A stretch of DNA of 64,000 nucleotides from Chelydra serpentina. Taxonomy: Eukaryota; Chordata; Testudines; Chelydridae. Position numbers and translations under genes: made by a program. The stretch's first letter is position 1; each line of letters begins with the position of its first letter. The notes below the pieces were generated by a model. It was given only the letters and a program-made list of their open reading frames with translations, ran no database searches and had not been told where the DNA came from. Shown one piece after another: positions 1 to 10,228 of the stretch. The stretch lies in assembly GCA_037349315.1 (NCBI GenBank), contig JBAIAC010000057.1:6014001-6078000 (forward strand). Reading direction: 5' to 3'.

Positions 1-3000
1 GCAATCTTCCCCAACATTAACTTGAAAAAGAAAGACATAAGTGTTAGCAGGACAAGCCTGCATACCAGAGGCAAAGTTTATACTGTAAATCTAATTTAAG
101 GACATAAACAGACTCGGTAGAGCATCAGATATCTTAGCATCATTTATGTAATTTACACGTATATAATAAATAAAATGTTCAGTGAGACGTAGACAGTCAT
201 CCCTTCACTAAAGACTTCATTGTATCAGTAGTCAGTTGTTGCAACCTTCCCTTCAGTCTTTGCTCAGCCCACTGCCATTACTGCGACAGCCTGCAGGAAA
301 GGACAGAGCCTGCACTTAAGGTTGTAAAAGCTCTCTGTTGGTACAAAGAGATGCTAGAAGTGCAAGCCCCCTGTTGCACTTTGACAAGACACTAAAGAAT
401 GAAACCAGCATTTCACGTGCACTGTGGATCTACACTAGAGTTGCACCACCTAGTGGAATAAACTATAATAAAACCCGTTTGTCAGTTAATTGTGTTAGAA
501 AGCGAGTCGTGACACCATCAGTTTAAAAATCACACGTTGTAAACAGGTCTCCTTCAATATGTTACTATCACCACCTTAGATTATCAAGACTGAACATTTC
601 AGAAGTTCAGTTTGATTCTCATGAGGTATGCTGTTCATTTACTTTGCGCATTTCATATCTTGGATTAAAAAAAGCCAATTTTTCTTCTAGGTTCTCAATC
701 CTGTAGCATGTTTGGGTTGGAAACACTGCAGGGAAACCATTTATTTCCAAAGAATTTTTCCTATTAGAAATGTTTACATGATTTTTTAAAAGTTTCATTG
801 GGCCTATGTTTTGCAAAACCTGTTTTTACAAAAAATCTGTACGTTGTAACAAAGTTGACCGGAACTTTTCCCTTTATACTTAGAGGCAGGACCAGTTAAG
901 CTCGAATCTTCCCAGCATGAGAAATGTTGCCTTCATTTAATTCTTCGCCTCCAAAAAGGCTAGCGAAAAATTGCGTTTGGAGACAGTACAGTTGAATGAG
1001 CAAGTTTAAGTAGTCTCCAGATTTACATTTCTTATGGACTGTACAAATCAGGAGAGTCAAAATAAAGTGTTCCAATTTGTACAACTGTTCCATTGGGGCA
1101 TGGTAAGTAGCAGTGGTTGAATAGTTCCCTCATCAGAGATGTGTGGGAATCTATTCCCAGCAAGAGGGGAAGTCTTATCAGTTGTTGCAGAACGTAAGCT
1201 TCCCATTACAACAAATTAAATTTCTAGCCCTTATGGCTGCAGTATAATCTTCTTGAGTCTTCAGACAGAGTGTATCGATGGAATGAGATTAAAGAGACCA
1301 TTTAGTATCACTGCTACCATTCAGAATCTTGTGGGCAGCAGCAAAACGGACCATTTTTGACAGTGTGACTGCTTCTGCTTGGCAAAGATATGGCCCTCTG
1401 TATAAGCAGAAGCAAATGGTGGAGTTATTCATTCAAATGGAGACCTCTTCCCACCAAGCCCTTCTCAGCAATATGTGGCTCTGGACAGGGAAGAGGAAAA
1501 GTTCTCTCATTTCCAACAGCTAGAGCAGGGTCAGAAGCTTCATATGTATGATACGCCCACTAGTCAGAGCCCAGTATAATACTACCTAGATCTTATATGG
1601 CACTTTTCCTCAACAGACCTCAGAGCACTTTACAAAGGGGGTCAGTATCATTATCTCCATTGTATAGATGGAAAAACTGAGGCACGGAGTGGCAAAGTGA
1701 CTTGCCCAAGGTAACCCAGCAAGCCAGTGGCAGAACCAGGAATAGAACACAGGTATCCCAGTCCAGTGCCCTACCCATTAGGCCACTCATATCAAAGATG
1801 GGAGTCCTCATGATAGCATCCCTGTGAAAATCCCAGCACCCACGCCTTTCTCAACAGCTAAGAATAGAAAGCAGGTTAGGCTCTTCACCTTGCACCAGGC
1901 ACTGTCCTTCAACTTGGGTGGTGGGGCCCCATCACCTCCATCTTTAATCTCTATTTCTGGCTCACAGGATTAATCCTCTGTTTAGGTGGTGGTAGATATA
2001 TTTTGCAAGCCCTGTTAAGGAGGGGATCTTGGACTGAATTGTGAATTGGCTTTTCTCTCACCTCCACATGTACTAAAACACTTTCACATTTAATTTCCTT
2101 AAAGTAAAACCCTTGCTTGGAAGTGCAGTATAGAAAACGCCAAGCTGACCAGAGGGAGACCAGTGTGGGTGTTTATAAGCCATTACAGTCTCAGTGGTAA
2201 GCAGTTAGGTTTGTGTAAATATGTACTTTAGTATGTTCAGGCATATTATTTACCCCAGGAAGTACTTTGGTACACATTACATATGGCATATATTACTCAT
2301 TCCTTTAGTCGTTATGCTCAGGTGCCTAAATACTGTGTGCATTTTGGCTTACAATAGTTTAAAAGTGCATATAATTCACCCTCTAGACCATAACTCTTTC
2401 AAGAGAGTTAACAGGGGATTACATATACACTTCATAAAAATAAGCCCCACGGGCCAACAATTCTACAGATTTCAGGATTGACGAGAGTACACACAACCAA
2501 TATACTGTTTTGGACAAATAAAATTGCTAGGAGTTCACTAAACCAGCCAGAAACCATAGTTCATTACCTATTCATTGTTTAAAAGTGTTAGCACAGAGCT
2601 GCAGAAAGTCTGAAAAGGTATTGAAGATTCTATAACATGAAAACTGCAAAAGATTTTTCCACATGGAGAGAAAAAAAAATCCACGCATCTGAGAATATTC
2701 TAAGGCCAGAAAGGACTTTAGTCATTTAGTTCAACATCCTGCATAATACAGATGAATTTGCCTGTCAGGTATGACATCAGAACTGAAACTAACATCACTT
2801 TCAGCATTGAGGGTCCTGAAAGCTCTCAGTGCACAGAACTTCAGCTGAAGTCAATTTGAATTCAGGGCTTGCAGGATCTAAATTTTAGTCAGAAGAGAAC
2901 AAATTGTGAAGCCAGAATTTAAGGAGCCAGATTTCTTGATGCTGACTGATAAAAATCACAGAATATTTTATACTGGTAAGGACATGAATTCCACAGATGT

Positions 3001-3568
3001 CTAGAAATATCCCCAAAAGGAAGACAGTTACCAATAATATAACCCCTATTGCAATAGGAAATAGTGACACTGGCGTTTCCAGATTATGAAAATATTATAT
3101 AGATCTACAGATTCTAAAATAAAGACCTGCTCTCTGCATATCTACCATGCTGTGGCCAACAGTAAACTCCTGCTTAAAAAAAACCCATCCTCCCAATATC
3201 TTGGAAAGTTGGTCCCCAGAACGTCACCATTATTAACAACTCCAGAACCTTATGTTACAAGATGCTTATGCAGAATACCTGTTGTACAGGTATGTCCACA
3301 CTGTTTCATTTATAAGTTAGAAAAGAAGATGAAAGAGCTTCCACCAATCTCAAGATCAAAGGAGTTAGGGACAGAACCACACTGGAGGAAAACAGTGATG
3401 AACTCTGGGAAAAAAATAATCTAATTGATTAGATGAACATGAAAATTAAAAAAAAAGTTTCATAAGATTCTCCCTATTTTTTTGACAATGAAGCTCTAAG
3501 AGCTAACGAGGGTTCCCAGGACTACAGCTATTCAGGTTAGAAGCTGCAATACCATACGCATAGCTTAC
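1..3568. other. HDAC1 intron 3 (part)
   Basis: AT-rich non-coding sequence with no exon-like block. The only recognised content is a MIR/CORE-SINE relic near 1.6-1.8 kb. Translated frames here are short and show no family motif. Confidence 0.8.
1598..1805 (-). repeat. MIR/CORE-SINE relic
   Basis: The segment carries the diagnostic MIR core read in reverse: ACTGAGGCACGGAGTGG, ACTTGCCCAAGGTAACCC, then a GAACACAGG-like segment. It is a degenerate tRNA-derived SINE shared by amniotes. Ends are approximate. Confidence 0.75.
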
Positions 3569-3686
3569 ATCTCTGCATCTGCTTGCTGTACTCAGACATG
3601 TTATCAGGGCGAATAGATCTCAGAAATTTAATGTAGTCATCACTATGATACTTGGTCATTTCTTCTGCATTTGCTTTGTGGGGGCG
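3569..3686 (-). CDS. HDAC1: HDAC1 coding exon 3
   Basis: Acceptor CTTTGCAG and donor GTAAGC. It encodes residues 55-93, [18 protein letters not shown] to YSKQMQR. The last base is the first base of the Phe94 codon, as expected for the conserved FNVGEDC continuation that lies off the window. Confidence 0.97.
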
Positions 3687-6600
3687 CTGCAAAGAGAACA
3701 AACAAGGTTTATTTGACATATATTCCTTCTCCCTCTCCAATGCCTGCCTCCAATCCCAAATTTACTCTCAAGAATAGCAGCAGTTAAAGCCAGTGATATT
3801 AACGCAAAAATAAATCTACTTTCTAAGGGGAAGAGGAATGTTATGATAGGAGACTGGGGCTTATTATATGCCTAGGCATAGGAAACAGTTACGGTATAGA
3901 GAGAAAAACATTTCCCATTTTCTGTATATAGATTACCTGAACTTTGGAACAAAACAAGGAACAAGTTCCCTGCTAAACACAAGACCAGGGGAAATCTTAA
4001 ATGCAACAATCTCTTTGAATTACCTTCACCCTGACCTTGACCATTCCCCAGGAATATTTTCCAACAGTTTTTCCTCCACCTTGCTTCTCCACAAGTTCCC
4101 AATAAAACACGTGAGAGGCTGCATAAAGACCCCATGCCATTGCAGTGACAGTGACAGCTCGGGAGGTGGATCAAGCCCCTCCATACAAGCTTTCTACTTC
4201 TCCCTCCATGTCCGGGCCTATACTTACATATATCTCCATTTTTCTGTAAAGGCCATAGTTCAGCAGTAGGTTGTGGGTCATTCGGATCCTGTGGGGTTTC
4301 ATTGGATGGCCCTGGCCATAATAGTAGTTTCCAACATCCCCTGAGAGTGATAAGCATTTGGTTATAGTGGAAAAGAACATTTTCTCCTCTGAGCAGCATG
4401 GCTGCCGAAGAAGTTGACAAGAACCACCTCTAGTTCACTCCCATCTGACGTTTATTTTGTCATTTTCTCTTTTCTACAGCAATATGTATGCTTCCCATGT
4501 CCTGTTTCCGCGCCCCCCCCCCCTTTTCCCCACCCTCCAGATTTAGACCAACTCTCACAGTTTCATGGGAGACTGGATAATTGAGGTCTTGGAAAACGAA
4601 GGAAGTTTTCAGTGCAGTTAACAGATGTTGGGGAACATGACATGTTGGGGAACATGTTGCAAATCATTGAGGTTTGGTTAATCGAGTTTGTACCATTAAC
4701 CAAAGATCCCACCATGTACAAAAGCTAAAATGAAAAGACTGCAGCTTCTGTGGGGCAAGGACAGCATTGACAGGCATTACACATAATTGTCCCTTAGTGC
4801 CATCATCTCCCAAAATTAGAAACCTTCTAGGGTCACCTCCATACAGCCAGGATCAATGTCAACTCTGCTGTATTTAATGAAGGTACAAGTTTCCGTGCGA
4901 AACTACTGTGTAGCCTAAATTCTGGTCTGGAGCCAGGAACTCTCAAGTTCTAATGCCAGCTCAGAAAATATCTTGTCTAATAGCCTCAGGCAAATCACTT
5001 GGAGACTCTGCCTCAGCTTCCTCATCTGTAAAATGGCAATAATGTTTCCTAACTCGCAGGGGCAGGCGTGTGTGTGTTGTGATGCAAAGATAGTTAATAC
5101 CTGCATTGCACTTCGAACATAAACAAAATCCTAATATTTTATGGACCCAACTATTTTAATTCATCCGTCCTTACCAGGCTGTGCATCCAGGCCTATCCTA
5201 TGGGTGAGTCACACTCAACATGAACTTCCCTCCCCCCCCCCCCAAAAAAAAAGAAGTCAACTAATTTCACAAGCCCAAACCATCCTAGGAGGTAAGAGAG
5301 GCAGTCTGGCCTGGCCGGTGACTCAGTTGAGAGTATGTAATGTTTCATCACAGATCTCAACATTCAGAAGTAATTTTCACTGCCCCCGCAGCCTGCAAAG
5401 ACTGAAACCTTTTCTACGGTTCCCCTAGTGTAGACAGAGTAAAACCACAATTTCCACTGGTGGAATTTAACTCTGCTTGAAACTGGGGTAGACTGCAGCT
5501 TTCCTTGTCTACAACAGAACTTCGCCCGGGTGCAGCAATACCAATGCTGAAAATTAGGTTAATTCCAAGCATTAACAAGGCCTGAAAGAACTACAGAGGA
5601 AGCTGAAGAGCCTAGGGAGCCTAGCTAGGGAATCATCTGGCAGCCAACACCTTCTAAATACCAAACTAACAACCCAGGAGAGAATGGTCACTTGTCTTCT
5701 ACCCTCCCATGAAATGCAGTGGGCAACTCACAAGTGATTTGAACTGACCAGTCTATCTTGAGGCTTATTTTGCTAAAGCAAGTTATTTACCGGCTCTCTT
5801 TTCATAAAGAGTGGGAATATCTTTGCAGCCTCTAAGGGTATGTCTACACTGCAAAAAAGGTGTGTTCTTAACTTGGGTTAGCTAAATCAGGTTAGAATAG
5901 CAGTGAAGACATGGCAACTCTGCCTTTAAGTTGGGTTATGGGCTCAAATTAAAGCCTACGGGGAGCCTAGGCTGAATTTGAGCTGCTAGCCTGAGTTGTC
6001 ATATCTTCACTGTTATTTTAACCCAAACTACCTAACTCAGATTAAACTAAATTAAGCCCCCCCCCCCCCCCCCCCCGTGTATACATACCCTAAAATGCTA
6101 TTACAAGATGGACTCTACCAGTATCCTAGTCTAGGTATATACTGACAAAAAAAAGTTTTAGCATCACTAATAAGCATTACCTATCCCACTGTAAGAACAC
6201 ACTGGAGACAAAGCACCATAGTTTTACTGTTAGATCAAGCATAGGCAGGCAGCGGGGGAGCTAGAGTGCCGACCTTGCCTAGCTACCTTGTGATAAAAAC
6301 TACAAGTGCCTTGTCCCCACTTCAGATTTTACAGCGATAAAACTAACACCTGTTATTCGCTGTAAAAACCAAAACCAATAAAAACCAAAACAAACACCAT
6401 CTTTGTGTCTGTAACGACAAAGCCCTAGTTTATCACCAATCACCCACGGGTGAGTACACGTGTGGAAACTGTGTGTCTCCAGACCCGAGGGGCACTGTGG
6501 ACCCTCAGACAGAGCTTTCATTCACCATCTGACGGTCACGGACATAGGTACAGCATTCCCACAATTATCACCACCAGAAACCAGTATTCCCTGAAGGATG

Positions 6601-8795
6601 CATCAAAACCTCAGGGCATTAATATGCCACCGATAGACATAAAATCAAAGTCTTTGTGACCTAACGTGCACAGATCAGCTGTGGATATTAGAAGGATGAA
6701 AGTTAGACTTGAAACATCATGGCAACTGGCCTAACTTAAGGTCCCAATCCAGCAATAAGTTTTGCAGTGGTTGACCCTCACTGCAAATCAATGGGGTACT
6801 GTGCACATGCAGAGTGGATCTCATTTTGGAACCAGGGCCTAAAGTTGCAAGTTACTGTACTGAAGGGATGAAAGTCCCTAATACAGTATATACCTGATGG
6901 AGAAGAGCACTTAGATAAACCATACTAAGATGCCTGAATGATCACTACAATCACCTCAGCACCTCCTAACCTCACAATAAGAAGACGAATAGTTATTCTG
7001 CTACAAGGATTAAAAATATTATGACACACATGATATTTACACATCTTTTATGAAGGAAGCTCACAACCTGCAAGAGATCACTTCATCCATTGATCATTTC
7101 ATTACTGAAACACCCCCCCACCGGCAAGGAACACAGCAGCAAGTAGCAGGTATGAGATTGTGATTTCTCCCACTGAACTACAGGGGAGTCACATCTTACA
7201 CGGGGGTTAGGGTCTAAAGTCAGCGCGTAAGGCAAAAATCACATATAGTCAAACTCTCATTGAGTGGAATGGCGGGCGAAATCGCCAAGCGCATATAGTT
7301 GAATTTGCGTAAGTTAAATGTGCGTATGATGCAACTCCAAGTCAGAGTGGAATAGCCCAGGTTGCAATTTGGCCAGGGCACCAGGGCAAACACTCAACAT
7401 TTGGGGAAGTGTCATGGAATGATTAAATAAACACAAAGCATCACCCCCCATACCCAGTACCTACACCCACAATCCAGCCAAGCATATGTCTGGTGTTAAA
7501 CAATACCCCTGGCCACAGAACCTCCCCATCTACAAACAAGCAGCTGTTCTAAAAGGAGACAGGAAGAGAAAGGTGATTGATATTACCACTATAGACCTGA
7601 AAGAGTTTTCAAAAGCATCGAGGAGCTCCCTTCCCCAGCACCCCCACCTCTGCAAGCTATTCCCCAGCGCCCCATCTGCACTCCCTCCCCCACAGGCCCT
7701 CCCCAGCACCCGCTCTTTCTTACACCCCACAGCAGGTTCTTTACCAGCACCCCCCTCCTCCTCGCCCCCCCTCCACAGGCCCTTCCCCAGCACCCCCCTC
7801 CTCCTCACCCCCCCTCCACAGGCCCTTCCCCAGCATCCACCTCCTCCACCCCCCTCCACAGACCCTTCCCCAGCATTCCCCTCCTCTTCCTCACCACTCC
7901 CCCTTCCCCAATGCCCCCCTTCCTCCTCGCCCCCCTCCACATACCCTTCCCCAGCACCTCCCTCCTCCTCTTCCTCACCCCCCCACAGACCCTTCCCCAG
8001 CACCCCCTCCTCCTCTTCCTCGCCCCCCCATCCACAGGCCCTTCCCCAGCATCCTCCTCTTCCTCACCCCTCCCCTCACCCAGTATCCCCCTCCTCCTCT
8101 TCCTCACCCCTCCCCTCACCCTTCCCCAGCATTCCCCTCCTCTTCCTCACCACTCCCCCTTCCCCAATGCCCCCCTTCCTCCTCGCCCCCCTCCACATAC
8201 CCTTCCCCAGCACCTCCCTCCTCCTCCTCCTCTTCCTCACCCCCCCACAGACCCTTCCCCAGCACCCCCTCCTCCTCTTCCTCGCCCCCCCCATCCACAG
8301 GCCCTTCCCCAGCATCCTCCTCTTCCTCACCCCTCCCCTCACCCAGTATCCCCCTCCTCCTCTTCCTCACCCCTCCCCTCACCCTTCCCCAAAGCCCCCC
8401 ATCTCTTCCTCTCCCCCCTCCTCATCTTCCTCGCCCCCCTCCACAGACCCTTCCCCAGCACCCCCCTCCTCCTCGCCCCCCTCCACAGACCCTTCCCCAG
8501 CACCCCCCTCCTCACCCCCCTCCACAGACCCTTCCCCAGCACCCCCCTCCTCAACCCCCCTAACACAGACCCTTCCCCAGCACCCCCCCTCCTCCTCTTC
8601 CTCGCCCCCCTCTGCAGGCCCTTCCCCAGAGCCCCCCATCCTCGCCCCCAGACCCTTCCCCAGCACCCCCACCCCATGTCTCCCTCCCCCGCCCAAAGCC
8701 TCCTGCTTCCTCCTCCCCGCGCGCGAGGACGGCCCGGGGCTCTCACCATCATAGTAGTAGCAGACTTTCCGCTTGGTCCCCTGTGTCAGCGCCAT
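3569..8795 (-). CDS. HDAC1: HDAC1, histone deacetylase 1 (5' part, coding exons 1-3; gene runs off the left edge)
   Basis: Class I zinc-dependent lysine deacetylase, the catalytic subunit of nuclear Sin3, NuRD and CoREST corepressor complexes (family knowledge). Three exons join in frame: 8747-8795, 4228-4340 and 3569-3686, giving residues 1-93 with the last codon split. They encode the start of the arginase/deacetylase fold: KVCYYYDG, then [17 protein letters not shown], then the [16 protein letters not shown] stretch. DVGN rather than DIGN, HKANAEE rather than HKATAEE, and HSDDY rather than HSDEY identify HDAC1 rather than HDAC2. The first residues are [10 protein letters not shown] against human MAQTQGTRRK. 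The catalytic His/Asp residues lie in exons outside the window. Bases 1-3568 hold no recognisable exon 4, so intron 3 is longer than 3.5 kb. Synteny with LCK and EIF3I supports the call. Confidence 0.97.
4228..4340 (-). CDS. HDAC1: HDAC1 coding exon 2
   Basis: Acceptor CTCTCAG and donor GTAAGTA. It encodes residues 17-54, [12 protein letters not shown] to YRKMEIY, which are nearly invariant in class I HDACs. The phase fits exon 1 (split Gly17), and the exon ends on a codon boundary. Confidence 0.97.
4905..5105 (+). repeat. MIR/CORE-SINE relic
   Basis: Forward MIR core: GGAGCCAGGAACTCTCAAG, then CTCAGCTTCCTCATCTGTAA, then AATGGCAATAATG and GTTAATACCTGCA. Degenerate copy with approximate ends. 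Confidence 0.8.
5836..6090. mobile_element. Harbinger-like MITE with TAA target duplication
   Basis: Left end GGGTATGTCTACACTGC. The right end, in reverse complement, is GGGTATGTATACACGG. Both ends are flanked by TAA (5833-5835 and 6091-6093), the 3-bp TWA duplication typical of PIF/Harbinger transposons. There is no transposase inside, and a 20-base C run lies at 6057-6076. The superfamily is inferred from the duplication size. Confidence 0.65.
7640..8690. repeat. HDAC1 intron 1 C-rich minisatellite
   Basis: Tandem array of variable units of about 40 bp around CCCTTCCCCAGCACCCCCCT, CCTCCTCGCCCCCCTCCACA and related variants. A 256-bp higher-order duplication is visible: the block starting at 7872 recurs at 8128. 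The plus strand is almost pure pyrimidine, so the HDAC1 sense strand is G/A-rich with many G runs. Low complexity leaves long frames open in several phases on both strands; these are not genes. Confidence 0.93.
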
Positions 8796-8990
8796 TTTCC
8801 TGCCTCCCGACCGCACCAAACCCTCCCGCAGCGCAACCGAACGCGCCCCGGGGGCCAAGCACCCCGCGAGCACTTCCTCCCGCCCCCGCGGGGCAGCAGA
8901 CCTATCGGGGAGTGGCTTGAATACACTTCATTCGGAGCAGCCAATGAGAAGTCAGGTAGGGCGGGCGGTAGGATTAGCACGGTAGGTAGA
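8690..8990 (-). promoter_or_regulatory. HDAC1: HDAC1 CpG-rich promoter and 5'UTR region
   Basis: CpG-dense, GC-rich sequence around the first exon. A CCAAT box is present (8941-8945 on the plus strand, read as ATTGG in the gene direction), as are GC-box-like GGGCGGGCGG bases (8959-8968). No TATA box was seen. The transcription start is not determinable from sequence alone. Confidence 0.6.
8747..8795 (-). CDS. HDAC1: HDAC1 coding exon 1
   Basis: ATG at 8795 in the context AAAATGGCG. It encodes 16 residues plus the first base of Gly17. The donor GTGAGA follows at 8746. The exon sits in the CpG-rich promoter segment, and the intron 1 minisatellite begins about 60 bp further on. Confidence 0.95.
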
Positions 8991-9002
8991 GCCCAAGTGT
9001 TC

Positions 9003-9325
9003 CTGGACTGTACCATTCCTAGAGAAGGGGGAGAAAAGGAGGAACGGGCTGGCAGGACTGTACCACTTCTGAAGAATGGGGGTCTGGTCAGACAGGAGTT
9101 CACCATTCGCGGGGTGGGGGGAGGAGGAGGAAGGTAAAGGGAAAGTACCATTCTCAGAGCATAGGGGGGGAAATCACAGAGGCATGTACCATTCCCAAGA
9201 AAGAAATCAGGGCTGACAACAGGACTGAACCATTCTGACAAGCGAGGTGATCTAGGAAGCTAGGGCTAAACCACTTGACCGTTGCTGCCACGACATCACG
9301 TGCCACATGGCTGTACCCACATTGC
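9003..9325. repeat. Degenerate 41-bp tandem array with TACCATTC core
   Basis: Seven copies of a (T/A)ACCA(T/C)T(C/T) core start at 9012, 9062, 9102, 9147, 9188, 9229 and 9270 (spacing 50, 40, 45, 41, 41, 41), with a possible eighth at 9315. Each core is followed by a purine-rich spacer. The array lies directly upstream of the HDAC1 promoter. The core is better preserved than the spacers. Confidence 0.7.
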
Positions 9326-9688
9326 CATTTGATTCCCTGCTAGTGCCGGCCCACAATGCACTGCCCAGGGTGTGGACGCGCCCAGGGGCCTGGCTGGAGC
9401 CCAGTGGGACAGGGCTACCCTGGGATGGGGGTAGCAGAAGTCCCAGAATGCACTGGGGCCAACATGGCTACAAGGGACCTGGGGGTGGGGGCATGATGTG
9501 TCTGCCCCAGCTGCGGGGGGCGGGGAGGAGGCGCATTAGGATGAACAGACACCCCCATATTGGGGCTTTGTTCCTATATAGCGCAACTATCCCTCTCCTC
9601 TCCCTCCCTCCCCCCCAAAAAAGTGTCCAATTTTCCACACTTGCCATCACCCTAGGACACATTGACGAGCAGGAGGGGCAGCTGTTTG
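9326..9688. other. Intergenic segment upstream of HDAC1
   Basis: No gene seen. It contains a ZNF143-like half motif, TCCCAGAATGCAC, at 9441-9453. Confidence 0.5.
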
Positions 9689-9696
9689 GTCATGCC

Positions 9697-10220
9697 TAAG
9701 GCCCTACCAAATGCATGGTCCAGTTTTGTAAATTTCACCGTCATAGGATTTAAAAAATCTTGAGTTTCATGGTTTCAGATATTTAAATCTTAAATTTCAC
9801 GGTGTTGTAACAAAGCGTGAATATATACTTAAAAACAGCAATATATAAACACGTCACGCCCTTCTGTCAGCATTCCTCAAACTGAGAGTCTCAACCCAAG
9901 AGGGGGTTGCAAGGCTATTGTGGGCAGGAGGGTCGCAGGATTGTCACCTTTGCTTCGGTGCTGCCTTCAGAGCTGGGTGGCTAGAGAGCAGCTGTCCGGA
10001 TGCCCAGCTCTGAAGGCAGCGCTGCCACCAGCCGCAGCACAGAAGTAAGGGTGGCAATATCTCAATGCCCCTACCTACAATAGCCTTGCAGTTCCTTTTG
10101 GGTCAAGACCCCAGTTTGAGAAACACTGTGTACTTTTGTATATAGGGTAAAAGTACAGAAAACACCAGATTTCCCGGTCCATGACATGTTTTTCATGGCC
10201 GTGAATTTGGTAGGGCCCTA
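9697..10220. mobile_element. hAT-type MITE, 524 bp
   Basis: Terminal inverted repeats: left TAAGGCCCTACCAAAT, right (reverse complement) TAGGGCCCTACCAAAT. Flanking 8-bp target duplications differ at one base (GTCATGCC 9689-9696, GTCATGTC 10221-10228). It has no coding capacity. An 8-bp duplication is the hAT hallmark. Confidence 0.85.
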
Positions 10221-10228
10221 GTCATGTC

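Larger units (their letters stand above)
4341..7630. other. HDAC1 intron 1, distal part
   Basis: Non-coding. It holds a MIR relic (about 4.9-5.1 kb), a Harbinger-like MITE (5836-6090), and fragments that look like further degraded interspersed repeats at about 6.24-6.46 kb and 7.2-7.34 kb. No exon was seen. Confidence 0.75.

Noticed and set aside
338..526. Short open frames in HDAC1 intron 3 as small genes
   Set aside because: Most begin at non-ATG codons, lack motifs, and sit in AT-rich intron sequence.
1..3568. HDAC1 exon 4 (FNVGEDCPVFDG)
   Set aside because: Looked for it on the minus strand and did not find it; it must lie left of the window.
7486..9137. Long proline/serine-rich open frames on the plus strand and glycine/glutamate-rich frames on the minus strand
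   Set aside because: They are translations of the HDAC1 intron 1 minisatellite. Several frames are open at once on both strands and there is no domain, splice or start evidence.
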